Source of the DNA: a virus
Reading direction: 5' to 3' (one strand)
IMG/VR virus record: IMGVR_UViG_3300020125_000531
Coordinates: 1-29,914 of that record
Length of the DNA stretch: 29,914 nucleotides
Position 1 is the first letter of the stretch. Each line of letters starts with the position of its first letter. The translations under genes were made by a program, and so were the position numbers. Positions 20,293 through 26,920 of this stretch are shown here, piece by piece. The notes under the pieces were generated by a model. The model was given only the letters and a program-made list of their open reading frames with translations, had not been told where the DNA came from and searched no databases.

Positions 20293-21857
20293 GCGGCGAC
20301 CGCCTCTCTCGCTACGGTGCCAGAGCCACGATAGCGGGCGAGCGCCGCCAGCAGCGCTTCGTAGATTCTCGTCGCAGCTTTCTCCGGACCGTGACGCCGT
20401 AGCTCATCGTCAGCAATCACGTCAGCCACGTCTCGGAACAAAATGCGCATCATCCGACGGAGGTACCCCTCGAGCGCCCGCGCGTAGTCGCGCTCGTCAT
20501 GGCCCATCGTCGGCGGCGCGTCGGGCACCGACAGTCGACCCGAGCCAGCGAGCGCCGAGATCGCCGCGCCACGAGCTTGCGCCGGGGGCGCGCCCTTGCG
20601 CTGCGGTCGGATGCGCGCGTAGGGGACCGGAGCGTTGTCAGCGTAGGTCGCATCCTGCACAGCCCGCCAAGCGTCGACAATTTTCCAACGAGTCACACGC
20701 TCTTCGTCGTCGCGCTCTCGCCAGGTGAGCCACACGCGACTCGCGTAGTTCCAGAGCGCATCGCGCGCCCCAAAATACTCGGGCATCGTGCGAGCCCGTA
20801 CCGTCTCGAGCACACCGTCGGTTGTCACCACCTCAAAGCCGTTTTGCAAAACCTCGGTGCGCAACTGGAACTCGACGCGCGTCACTGCGTCGAAACCGTT
20901 CCAGCCCGAAGCGGCCCACAAGTCTTGCTCGGTGCCACGCTTGCCCTCGCGACCAGCACATGCCAGCTCTTCGGTCTTGTTGTAAACGCGCGCCATGAAT
21001 GGAGCGCCGGGACAGACCGTCCAACCGGTCACGCTGCGATTGCGCACGTACACCTTGCGCGTGTCGGGCTCAGCGAACCCCGTGCGCGTCGCTCGAGGCG
21101 CACGCTTGACGATTAGCTCATCAGCAAAAATATCTTCGAGAGGGAAGCCCACCAAGTCGCAAGCCTCGTCGCCGCGACGCACGCGCTCATTGTCGGGGCC
21201 AAAGTCGGCGACGGTGCCGAACGACTGAGCAATGGCCCTGGCACGTTCGATGACCTCGCCCGGATCGTGGGTCGCCAAAAACAGCGCATCGAACGTCAAC
21301 TCGAACGTCCAGCCGCCTGGAGCTCCAAGCCGCAGCTCCCCCCGAGCCTCCCCCGAATGCCAGCGCCAGAGGTCAGCCGTCATTGTAGGTGAAAGTGAGA
21401 CACTAAATCCGCTCGCGAAGTCCACCGAGACGGCCTGTCGGAGGTTTTGAGCAAGCTCGGCCCTGGTCCGGAGCAACTCGAGGCAGGTAGGGTCCAGCCG
21501 CCACGCCACCGTCAAAGCGTCGGTTCTGCGGCGCAAGACGGTGGGGTTTTGGTCTTGTGACCCGGGGGTCGAGCGGAGGGGGGAAAGGGGTCGAAACGAC
21601 TGGCGTGCAGCCGCTCCCGTGGCCGCTCGCGCCGACCGAAATGGTCTTGTGAGGGGGGTGTTACCTGACCCCCCGCCGGCATCGCCCTGCCGTGTGACCA
21701 TACGTGACGATACGTCAGCGGCCATAGGTGACCATATGTGACCATATGCGCCTGAGGCCGACGGAACGGGCGCGGGCTCGGGCATGCCGAGCACGTCACC
21801 GGGCGGCGGCACCCTGCCGGCGATGCGAGCGACTCGAGCGCGAAGGGATTCGTTCAT
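20289..21857 (-). CDS. rep: Rolling-circle replication initiator (Rep_trans-like)
   Basis: A 522-residue protein. Residues 110-345 show the layout of the Rep_trans / phage replication initiation factor family. A beta-strand with the metal-site-like region comes first (GGWTFELTFDALFLATHDP), then TGWTVCPGAPFMARVYNKTEE (with Tyr292, the candidate nicking tyrosine region). DLWAASGWNGFDAVTRVEFQLRTEVL follows (the conserved W...G...V.R.E.). Such enzymes nick one strand at the origin and remain attached through tyrosine. The N-terminal 105 residues are low-complexity and are encoded by DNA carrying iterons and a strong hairpin. The C-terminal helical part (380-522) is specific. The start overlaps the upstream stop (ATGA). 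Confidence 0.75.
   Translation of the reverse strand: MNESLRARVARIAGRVPPPGDVLGMPEPAPVPSASGAYGHIWSPMAADVSSRMVTRQGDAGGGSGNTPLTRPFRSARAATGAAARQSFRPLSPLRSTPGSQDQNPTVLRRRTDALTVAWRLDPTCLELLRTRAELAQNLRQAVSVDFASGFSVSLSPTMTADLWRWHSGEARGELRLGAPGGWTFELTFDALFLATHDPGEVIERARAIAQSFGTVADFGPDNERVRRGDEACDLVGFPLEDIFADELIVKRAPRATRTGFAEPDTRKVYVRNRSVTGWTVCPGAPFMARVYNKTEELACAGREGKRGTEQDLWAASGWNGFDAVTRVEFQLRTEVLQNGFEVVTTDGVLETVRARTMPEYFGARDALWNYASRVWLTWRERDDEERVTRWKIVDAWRAVQDATYADNAPVPYARIRPQRKGAPPAQARGAAISALAGSGRLSVPDAPPTMGHDERDYARALEGYLRRMMRILFRDVADVIADDELRRHGPEKAATRIYEALLAALARYRGSGTVAREAVAA
21551..21674. other. Candidate replication origin elements within rep
   Basis: GGTCTTGTGA occurs twice (near 21554 and 21643). 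Right after the second comes a 7-bp G/C stem (GGGGGGT 21653-21659 with ACCCCCC 21668-21674) around the loop GTTACCTG. The string GGTGTTACC within it differs by one base from the genome-wide GGTATTACC motif. A hairpin beside direct repeats and iterons inside or next to the initiator gene is the normal place for a double-strand origin of rolling-circle replicons. The nick site itself cannot be assigned. Confidence 0.5.
21694..21746. repeat. Iteron array, 10-bp phased
   Basis: Copies of GTGACCATA start at 21694, 21704 (GTGACGATA), 21718 (GCGGCCATA), 21728 and 21738. Spacings of 10, 14, 10 and 10 bp put most units on one face of the helix. The array lies in the region coding for Rep residues 38-55. 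Two more units occur at 23767 and 23777. Probably a binding site for Rep or another replication protein. Confidence 0.65.
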
Positions 21858-22072
21858 GCCGGCACCGACTTTCCACCGACCATTGACTCGGCTGCCTCAC
21901 ACGCGCGTTCGATTTCTTTCGCCAACGTCAGCATGAATTTTGCGCTCCCATGAACCTCGAAAAGCTGCTGAGCATCCTTCGATGAAAACGAAACGTGCAC
22001 GCGCTTGGTGGTGACATCGACTGAGACTTTGATCTCGCGCCCCACTTCAACTTCCGTATCCGTCCGATTCAT
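21854..22072 (-). CDS. Hypothetical 72-residue protein
   Basis: MNRTDTEVEVGREIKVSVDV... is a beta-rich N-terminus (EVEVGREIKVSVDVTTKRVHVSFSS) followed by helices (AKFMLTLAKEIERACEAAESM). It is directly upstream of and coupled to rep, so perhaps a replication accessory or control protein. No family is recognised. Confidence 0.6.
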   Translation of the reverse strand: MNRTDTEVEVGREIKVSVDVTTKRVHVSFSSKDAQQLFEVHGSAKFMLTLAKEIERACEAAESMVGGKSVPA

Positions 22073-22296
22073 GAAGGCACCTCGGCTTTTTGAGCGACGC
22101 CGCCGTCGTGATCGTCGTCATCGCCGCGACGAAACAGGAACGCGCGGGTAGCCGAAAAGTAGAAGTACGCGGCCCACATCAGGACACCGCGCGTCGAGTG
22201 CCGCACCGCGAGGTCGGCCAGCATGCCCAGCTCGAGGGCGACCGCGACGAAGTGAGAAATCGCGTCGGTCAATTTCTTCGGATCGATGGTCTTCAC
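22069..22296 (-). CDS. Hypothetical 75-residue membrane protein
   Basis: GTG start. The sequence has a hydrophobic segment (SHFVAVALELGMLADLAV, then GVLMWAAYFYFSATRAFLF) and an acidic tail DDDDHDGG. Probably one or two membrane passes. It is coupled to the genes on both sides (GTGA and ATGA). Confidence 0.55.
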   Translation of the reverse strand: MKTIDPKKLTDAISHFVAVALELGMLADLAVRHSTRGVLMWAAYFYFSATRAFLFRRGDDDDHDGGVAQKAEVPS

Positions 22297-22346
22297 TTAC
22301 GTAGCCTCTCTCGGTGCGCTCGTTCGCGCTGGCTCATGGCACTCAT
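22293..22346 (-). CDS. 17-residue micro-gene
   Basis: MSAMSQRERAHRERLRK fits exactly between two genes. Its ATG overlaps the upstream stop (ATGA) and its stop overlaps the downstream GTG (GTGA). The product is very basic. It may be only a coupling device that carries ribosomes across a short gap. Confidence 0.35.
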   Translation of the reverse strand: MSAMSQRERAHRERLRK

Positions 22347-22537
22347 AGTTCCTCGGGCACGCGACCGACGGCTCTACGCTCGGCGCGGGTTGCACTGCAC
22401 TTTGGACACGGGGAGTCGTCGTTGGTTTCGCAGCGCTTCCACTCAACGAACGTCGAGAGCGCGCGGCACACTTCGCAAACCCAGCCATCGCGCGACGCGT
22501 CGCGCATCGCCTCGAGTGACGGCGCATTGTCGCTCAA
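22343..22537 (-). CDS. Zinc-ribbon protein
   Basis: A 64-residue protein from a TTG start (TTGA overlap with the upstream stop). WVCEVCRALSTFVEWKRCETNDDSPCPKCSATRAE holds two CxxC pairs and is typical of small phage zinc ribbons. Confidence 0.6.
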   Translation of the reverse strand: MSDNAPSLEAMRDASRDGWVCEVCRALSTFVEWKRCETNDDSPCPKCSATRAERRAVGRVPEEL

Positions 22538-23088
22538 GACTCACCCGCCTTGAGACGCTTCGCCTCGGAACGCTCGGCCGACGTTGCACCGCACACGGGA
22601 CAGTTGCCGCCGTGCGCCGGAGCCGCCCACAACGAAAGCGGCGCCGCCTGCTCGCAGCGTGCGCAAAAACCGAGTGAGTCGAGCTTCGTGAGGTCGGGCC
22701 CGATTGCCTCGAACGCCGCGATGATGGCTTGGCACGCGTCGCCGTCGTGCCGTTCGATAGCTTTCGGCCACTCGGCGCGAAGCTCGTCCTTCGTCATCGC
22801 CGAATAGTTGACGGACGGCACGAGACGTGTAGGCGACGACGCGGGCCCCGACGGCACCACGCCCGACGGACGTTCGGGCACGATGGGAAGGTCGGGGCGC
22901 GTCACTGCGTCGCGCGGAGCCACGGCGTTGGTGCTAGCGAGATAAGCGCCGACCGGACAACCATCCGCATGAGCTTCTGCATGAGCACCGCGCACGCTCG
23001 TCTCGCAAAGGTGACACTCACCCGTGTCTATCGCCCAATCGACACACGCTTGGCCGATTTCTTCTAGCGTCGATTTCCATTTCGTCAT
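22534..23088 (-). CDS. Protein with two zinc-ribbon-like sites
   Basis: A 184-residue protein. The N-terminal site is ECHLCETSVRGAHAEAHADGCPVG. A Pro/Val-rich linker follows. The central helical part (SAMTKDELRAEWPKAIERHDGDACQAIIAAFEAIG) leads to a C-terminal ribbon (LGFCARCEQAAPLSLW...GNCPVCGATSAERSEAKRL). It is coupled to the DUF3310 gene upstream (ATGA). The role is unknown; nucleic-acid or protein contacts are likely for such ribbons. Confidence 0.6.
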   Translation of the reverse strand: MTKWKSTLEEIGQACVDWAIDTGECHLCETSVRGAHAEAHADGCPVGAYLASTNAVAPRDAVTRPDLPIVPERPSGVVPSGPASSPTRLVPSVNYSAMTKDELRAEWPKAIERHDGDACQAIIAAFEAIGPDLTKLDSLGFCARCEQAAPLSLWAAPAHGGNCPVCGATSAERSEAKRLKAGES

Positions 23089-23342
23089 CGGCGCCCCGCT
23101 CCCTTCGTGCGTTTCTTGATTTCACGGTCGCAGTACCAGCGGGCCTTTTTGAGATCCTCGAGCGCGACGCCTTTCAGGTCAGCGCGCCAGAGGTACTTGA
23201 TGGCGTTGCCCACGTTGAAACCAAACCACTCCACCACGTCGATGCATTCGACGCCGGAAGGGTGCTCCTTGTAGTGCGACGGATTTACGGGGTCAGATTT
23301 CGCGCCCGGTATTACCCGAGCTCGGCGCGTTTTCTTCTTCAT
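23085..23342 (-). CDS. DUF3310 family protein
   Basis: An 85-residue protein. DPVNPSHYKEHPSGVECIDVVEWF (17-40) then NVGNAIKYLWRADLKG and LEDLKKARWYCDREIKK (62-78) are the hallmarks of the DUF3310 family of phage proteins, which includes the T7 gp1.7 nucleotide-kinase group. Expected role: nucleotide metabolism, not proven for this short form. A GGTATTACC copy lies in the codons for RVIPG near the N-terminus. Confidence 0.85.
   Translation of the reverse strand: MKKKTRRARVIPGAKSDPVNPSHYKEHPSGVECIDVVEWFGFNVGNAIKYLWRADLKGVALEDLKKARWYCDREIKKRTKGAGRR
23308..23324. repeat. GGTATTACC motif, extended half-palindrome
   Basis: GGTATTACCCGAGCTCG within the first codons of the DUF3310 gene, identical to the copies at 3242 and 10153. 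Confidence 0.85.
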
Positions 23343-23872
23343 CGGGCCTCGCCAGTTTGGAGAACAACAGGGGTGTGTGCGCGCCGTCGGGCTCGTTGGC
23401 CCGACGGCGATACCTGCCACGGCTCGCCAACCAGCCACCCGGCAAGGTCGTCTACCGCCGGGGGCGGGGAATCGGCCAGCCAGGGGGAGGTAGGCCCTCG
23501 CCCGAGCCTCAAAAACGGCTTGGAGAGACTGAGGGCGCCAGGGAACCGGCTACGGCGGGCGAGCCCGCCTACAGCCGCGCAAGCGCGGCCCGTGGTCGTT
23601 GACCGGGGGGCCATCGCCGCAAAGAACGGCTGGCGGGTGAAAATTCCAACGACACTGCCGCCTAGCGGACTAGCCGGCTCGGGACAGTCGGGGCAAGTCC
23701 ACGCGAGCCCCCGCCGGCCGAGCCGAAACGACCAGCCGAGCGCCACGAGGTCGGCCATCGGTCGCCATGACGATACGTGACCACACATGCATTGTATGGC
23801 CACTCGCCCAACGTGCGCCCCCTCGTAGGCTTGCACGTACGCGGCGCGCTCCCTGGCCATCGTGCTCACCAT
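23339..23872 (-). CDS. Zinc-finger protein with low-complexity extension
   Basis: A 177-residue reading. The first 75 residues look real: AIQCMCGHVSSWRPMADLVALGWSFRLGRRGLAWTCPDC is a CxC/CxxC zinc site of a common small-phage-protein type. The last 100 residues are Pro/Arg/Gly-rich, show no fold, and are encoded by DNA full of strong hairpins (23382-23409, 23554-23588). The extension may therefore be non-functional read-through over a structured element. The start is uncertain (ATG 23872 or 23860). Confidence 0.5.
   Translation of the reverse strand: MVSTMARERAAYVQAYEGAHVGRVAIQCMCGHVSSWRPMADLVALGWSFRLGRRGLAWTCPDCPEPASPLGGSVVGIFTRQPFFAAMAPRSTTTGRACAAVGGLARRSRFPGALSLSKPFLRLGRGPTSPWLADSPPPAVDDLAGWLVGEPWQVSPSGQRARRRAHTPVVLQTGEAR
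23382..23409. other. 10-bp perfect hairpin
   Basis: CGCCGTCGGG (23382-23391) pairs with CCCGACGGCG (23400-23409) around an eight-base loop. No U-run follows on either strand, so it is not an obvious terminator. Confidence 0.6.
23548..23588. other. Tandem GC hairpins
   Basis: GGCGGG-CGAG-CCCGCC (about 23554-23569), flanked by a further GGCT/AGCC pairing, is followed at once by CCGCGC-AA-GCGCGG (about 23575-23588). With the hairpin at 23382 this makes a 200-bp highly structured stretch. Confidence 0.55.
23767..23785. repeat. Outlying iteron pair
   Basis: ATGACGATA (23767) and GTGACCACA (23777), 10 bp apart and related to the iterons at 21694-21746. They lie in the coding region of the zinc-finger gene, about 2 kb from the main array. 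Confidence 0.5.
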
Positions 23873-23903
23873 TGCGCACCGTCGCCGAAAAAACGCAACT
23901 TTG

Positions 23904-24071
23904 TCATGGGCGACGCCACCCCCGAACGAGAATGACGACGATGCCGGCCAGCGCGACAATGGCACCGCCCGACCAGATCAAAAACCCGACGTGACCGACG
24001 AACGCGAACGGCACGCCGAGCATGCACCACACGAGCACGGCCGTGGCCCACGATTCCTCGAATGCAGTCAT
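23904..24071 (-). CDS. Small membrane protein
   Basis: A 55-residue protein, MTAFEESWATAVLVWCMLGV..., with two transmembrane helices (WATAVLVWCMLGVPFAFVG and FLIWSGGAIVALAGIVVILV) and a basic C-terminus (RGWRRP). It is coupled to the upstream gene by ATGA. Function unknown; a superinfection or lysis role is possible but unsupported. Confidence 0.6.
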   Translation of the reverse strand: MTAFEESWATAVLVWCMLGVPFAFVGHVGFLIWSGGAIVALAGIVVILVRGWRRP

Positions 24072-24223
24072 GCGAGCACCAACGTCGCCAGCAGGAGGCG
24101 CCAGCGGGCTACGGTGCAGCGACGAACGACCGCGTGCTCGCGATCGAGCCAAGCGAGGTCACGCGCGAACGTTTCCCCGTCCGACTCATTGAGGTATCGC
24201 CAGAGCGCCTCGAGATTCGTCAT
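24068..24223 (-). CDS. Hypothetical 51-residue protein
   Basis: MTNLEALWRYLNESDGETF... is helical with an Arg-rich second half and a Leu-rich end (RWRLLLATLVLA). It is coupled by TGATG and ATGA overlaps. No family is recognised. Confidence 0.5.
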   Translation of the reverse strand: MTNLEALWRYLNESDGETFARDLAWLDREHAVVRRCTVARWRLLLATLVLA

Positions 24224-24534
24224 CACTGCCCTCCGAGCTTCGTCAGCAGACCGCACGCGCGGCAACGCTCGTCACCGTTGGCATGTAGCCGCTTCGGGCC
24301 CTCATGCGCGCAGTCGCGCGGCAGCGTGGCGGCAACGTCGCCGTCGTCGTCGTACGCTATCGGATCGAGCTTCACCCACGGTCGCCCCGCGAGGTCGCAC
24401 GTCCAATCGAAAAGCATGGCGACCTCTGTGAAGTCGCCTTCCCAGCCGTACACTTCGGCGACCGTTTTCAGCTTCGCCAGAAACCCATCGTCGATGGCGG
24501 CGCGCGCAATGTCGTGTGCTTCCTCGCGAGTCAT
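24223..24534 (-). CDS. Hypothetical protein with C-terminal Cys site
   Basis: A 103-residue protein with an N-terminal helix (EEAHDIARAAIDDGFLAKLKTVAEVYG), a middle with DFTEVAMLFDWTCDLAGRPWVKLDPIAYDDD, and a C-terminal CAHEGPKRLHANGDERCRACG zinc-like site. It follows AAGGACGTCC. No family is recognised. Confidence 0.55.
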   Translation of the reverse strand: MTREEAHDIARAAIDDGFLAKLKTVAEVYGWEGDFTEVAMLFDWTCDLAGRPWVKLDPIAYDDDGDVAATLPRDCAHEGPKRLHANGDERCRACGLLTKLGGQ

Positions 24535-24791
24535 GGACGTCCTTGGATGCGGAGCTTGCCGGCTAGGTCAGCAAGACGGCCGTGGGCTAGGTCAACAAGA
24601 CGGCCGTAGGCGTGTCGCCACATACGCACAAGACGCTCTTGACTCTTGATGCGCCGCCAGAGCGACACCTCGACCGCCGTGGCCGCGCGCACAACGTTGC
24701 CACCCGCCGCCGTGACCGAAACGACGTACCAGTGACGACCGGGCGAAAAGCCGCGACCGCTACGTTGCACGAGCGTGAAACGCTTGCTCAT
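24531..24791 (-). CDS. Hypothetical basic protein with short tandem repeat
   Basis: An 86-residue protein. A beta-rich N-terminal part (MSKRFTLVQRSGRGFSPGRHWYVVSVTAA) is followed by a basic helix and an eight-residue repeat (GRLVDLAH, GRLADLAG) produced by a 24-bp DNA duplication. It is coupled to the next gene by ATGA. Confidence 0.55.
   Translation of the reverse strand: MSKRFTLVQRSGRGFSPGRHWYVVSVTAAGGNVVRAATAVEVSLWRRIKSQERLVRMWRHAYGRLVDLAHGRLADLAGKLRIQGRP
24561..24608. repeat. 24-bp tandem duplication
   Basis: GGCTAGGTCAGCAAGACGG... is repeated once, with two mismatches between the units (24561-24584 and 24585-24608). It is in frame with the gene, so it adds one eight-residue unit. Confidence 0.85.
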
Positions 24792-24793
24792 CG

Positions 24794-25180
24794 CTAGAGC
24801 CCCGGGCGCGTCGCCGCGCAGTGCTTGCAATAATCCTTGCCGGGGTCGTAGGCGTGTGCACACGGGTCGACCGTTGTGTGGTGTCCCCCACGAACAACCT
24901 TGAGCCCTTGCTTCGCCCCACCCAAGATGACGCTTCCAACCTCGCCGACCACCTCGAGCAAACGCCGCGCCTCGGCCAGCTCCGTTTCGGTATCGCGGAG
25001 CCTCTGCAACGCAGCGGCCAGATCATAGAGCGCCGCCTCGCGTTCAGCGTCGGCATCTTTGTAGAGCCGGAGAATACTGCCCCAAAACAGCGCATCGGGC
25101 AGGGTCTTCTCATGCCTCGCGAGCGCGATCACCTTTTGCTTCGCGAGCGCGCGAAAATTCTGATTGGTGACAGCGCTCAT
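24794..25180 (-). CDS. Coiled-coil protein with C-terminal zinc site
   Basis: A 128-residue protein. A helical N-terminus (NFRALAKQKVIALARHEK) is followed by a coiled coil (about 45-80, DADAEREAALYDLAAALQRLRDTETELAEARRLL) and a C-terminal PCAHAYDPGKDYCKHCAATRPGL, where Cys and His residues could bind zinc. It starts four bases after the upstream stop. No family is recognised. Confidence 0.6.
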   Translation of the reverse strand: MSAVTNQNFRALAKQKVIALARHEKTLPDALFWGSILRLYKDADAEREAALYDLAAALQRLRDTETELAEARRLLEVVGEVGSVILGGAKQGLKVVRGGHHTTVDPCAHAYDPGKDYCKHCAATRPGL

Positions 25181-25181
25181 G

Positions 25182-25400
25182 TCAGTAGTCCCGCTCGGCA
25201 CGACAGACCGCGCATCTATTGAGTAGGCGCATGAACTCACCACCGCAGTGCTGGCACTTCTCCTCACGCTTCCAACGCTCGGGAGGGGTCTCGCTCGATT
25301 CGGGCGTGACGGGAATCGGCGGCGCCGGGTCGGTTTTTTCGGCGCCAAGCTCGTCGTCGAGGTCGAGCGTGTCAGCGTCGCGCGGGTCACTCGTGCTCAT
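25182..25400 (-). CDS. Zinc-ribbon protein with acidic N-terminus
   Basis: A 72-residue protein. Residues 1-45 are acidic and Pro/Thr-rich, probably disordered. The C-terminus has KCQHCGGEFMRLLNRCAVCRAERDY, a compact C4 ribbon. The ribosome binding site is GGAAAG. Confidence 0.65.
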   Translation of the reverse strand: MSTSDPRDADTLDLDDELGAEKTDPAPPIPVTPESSETPPERWKREEKCQHCGGEFMRLLNRCAVCRAERDY

Positions 25401-25404
25401 GGGA

Positions 25405-25617
25405 TCACTTTCCTTTCAAACTAAACAACGTGGTTTGTTGGGCGTTCTCGCGCGGGCGACGCGGCGCGCGTGTCGCACCCACGGCAACGAGCTTGCCGGG
25501 GCACAAGAAATCGACGCAGGAGCGCATTTGCAGCGTTTCGCCGGCCAAGAGGTACACAGTGATGCGCTTGCGACACTTGAGGCACACTGCCGGCACCTGA
25601 GCACGCTTCGGCATCAT
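25405..25617 (-). CDS. Zinc-ribbon protein
   Basis: A 70-residue protein with CLKCRKRITVYLLAGETLQMRSCVDFLCPGK, an extended ribbon with two Cys pairs, and a basic tail. Two adjacent ATGs (25617 and 25614) overlap the upstream stop, either giving coupling. Confidence 0.6.
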   Translation of the reverse strand: MMPKRAQVPAVCLKCRKRITVYLLAGETLQMRSCVDFLCPGKLVAVGATRAPRRPRENAQQTTLFSLKGK

Positions 25618-25964
25618 GCTACCCGCCTTGTGACGATGGCCGCGCTCGTAAACGCGAGCCCCTCGCGGTCGTCGAAGTGAGCGCCACTGTGCTTCGGCGC
25701 CGAGCTGCAAATCAGCAGCTCACCGTTGAGCTCAACGCGACAACCACACGCACCGACGCGCTTTTGCGGTAGCCGACAGAAAATCCGCCAGCAGCTAGCG
25801 CACGTCGGCCAAAGCTCTAACCCGGGAAGCTGCGGCGCGTCGTGCCCGTCGAATCCCTCGTGCCGCCCGCAGAAAGAACGACCGCTACGGTGCATGAAGT
25901 GGCGCACCGGACCGACAATCGGACCGACGAAGCGCTCGGACGCGTAGCAGGTGACGGGTTTCAT
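25614..25964 (-). CDS. Cysteine-rich protein
   Basis: A 116-residue protein, MKPVTCYASERFVGPIVGPV..., with nine cysteines including CGRHEG, CASCWRIFC and GACGCRVELNG. The H/C spacing (RHFMHRSGRSFCGRHEGFDGHD) suggests metal binding. It is coupled by TGATG to the gene before it. No family is recognised. Confidence 0.6.
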   Translation of the reverse strand: MKPVTCYASERFVGPIVGPVRHFMHRSGRSFCGRHEGFDGHDAPQLPGLELWPTCASCWRIFCRLPQKRVGACGCRVELNGELLICSSAPKHSGAHFDDREGLAFTSAAIVTRRVA

Positions 25965-26257
25965 CAGTGAACAACCCCTCCGGGTTTCAGTCGCGTAGCG
26001 ATCACACGACCGATGGTGGTGTGGCAACGACCGCAGTTTCGTTGCTCGACGTGCTCCTCGGTGCCCTCGACCTCGCCATCGACCCACTGTCGACCAACCA
26101 GCTCGAGAAGCTCCCACGCCATCATCGGAAACGCTCGGATGTGATCGTGGTGCCCGTCGGGGCACTGGATACGGGCGCCATTTTCGCGCTCGAACCGTAG
26201 ACCGTCGAGGATACCAGAAAGCTTCGCCATACCACGCGCGCGCGCCGATTCGCTCAT
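25964..26257 (-). CDS. Hypothetical protein with zinc-like site
   Basis: A 97-residue protein. An N-terminal helix is followed by RIQCPDGHHDHIRAF and, 40 residues later, QRNCGRCHTTIG, which together could form one zinc site. Start MSESARARG overlaps the end of the lipoprotein gene. Confidence 0.55.
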   Translation of the reverse strand: MSESARARGMAKLSGILDGLRFERENGARIQCPDGHHDHIRAFPMMAWELLELVGRQWVDGEVEGTEEHVEQRNCGRCHTTIGRVIATRLKPGGVVH

Positions 26258-26535
26258 CAGAACCCCGGCGATTTGACAGAAGGTTGCGAGCACGAGGTGT
26301 CGACCGGCAAACGCGCACGGCATTCGACCAGCGCGTGCACCGGCGAGCGCTCGAGAGTCGTGTAGCCGAATGGGCACGACTGGCCGGCCAGCAGCATGCA
26401 GTCGAGACTACTGGCCGAGCACGAGATCGCGAACGCTGTGCCACCGTCCGGCGAGACTGTGCGCGTAGCGCTCGGCGACGACAGACAGCCCGCAACGAAC
26501 ATCGCCGCAAAGAGACACAGGAATCGAGCGCTCAT
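26257..26535 (-). CDS. Small lipoprotein
   Basis: A 92-residue protein with a signal peptide and lipobox (MFVAGC followed by LSS, Cys at residue 17). The mature part contains FAISCSASSLDCMLLAGQSCPFGYTTLE, a pattern (ISC...DC...A...CP.GY) seen in small uncharacterised bacterial and phage lipoproteins. Expected location: envelope. It is coupled to the membrane gene upstream (ATGA). The role is unknown; exclusion of competing phages is one possibility for early viral lipoproteins. Confidence 0.7.
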   Translation of the reverse strand: MSARFLCLFAAMFVAGCLSSPSATRTVSPDGGTAFAISCSASSLDCMLLAGQSCPFGYTTLERSPVHALVECRARLPVDTSCSQPSVKSPGF

Positions 26536-26756
26536 CGCCGCTTCACGCATTGGCGCACCGGTTGACAGGATGAGATGACCGGCCCGCCAGCTCCGGTCGG
26601 AACCCCTACGCACGTAAAATCGCCAGTTGGCCGCGACTCGAGGCAAGTAGCTTGATCCCATGCGAAGAGCGCCATCAGAGCAGCGACAAGCAAACCCAGC
26701 ACCAAAAACCCCGTATTGTCCAACATCCAATCAGCCAAGCGAACGATGTGGCTCAT
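26532..26756 (-). CDS. Small membrane protein
   Basis: A 74-residue protein with one transmembrane helix (NTGFLVLGLLVAALMALFAW) and a Cys-containing C-terminal domain (TCLESRPTGDFTCVGV, SSCQPVRQC) that would lie outside if the positive-inside rule holds. It is placed directly before the lipoprotein. Confidence 0.6.
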   Translation of the reverse strand: MSHIVRLADWMLDNTGFLVLGLLVAALMALFAWDQATCLESRPTGDFTCVGVPTGAGGPVISSCQPVRQCVKRR

Positions 26757-26797
26757 TTGCCGCCTCGGCTTGCTTCGTGTATCTTTTGCGTGCTCAT
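26753..26797 (-). CDS. 14-residue leader peptide
   Basis: MSTQKIHEASRGGK has its own ribosome binding site (GTGAGGAATAG) and ends in ATGA overlapping the membrane-protein start, which lacks a strong site of its own. It probably serves as a ribosome loading leader. Confidence 0.45.
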   Translation of the reverse strand: MSTQKIHEASRGGK

Positions 26798-26920
26798 TGG
26801 TGACTATTCCTCACTGGTGACGAGCCGTGCGGGCGAGTGAAGCGCCTTCCGTCTCGAGGGCCCCGCAAGGGGCCTTGCTTTTCATTAGACGAGCACACCC
26901 TACGATTCGATGCAAATGGG
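26798..26920. terminator. Intergenic gap with hairpin and plus-strand T-run
   Basis: GGCCCC-GCAA-GGGGCC (26859-26874) is followed by TTGCTTTTC on the plus strand only. It thus looks like a plus-strand terminator although all neighbouring genes are on the minus strand. The rest of the gap shows no convincing promoter. Confidence 0.45.
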
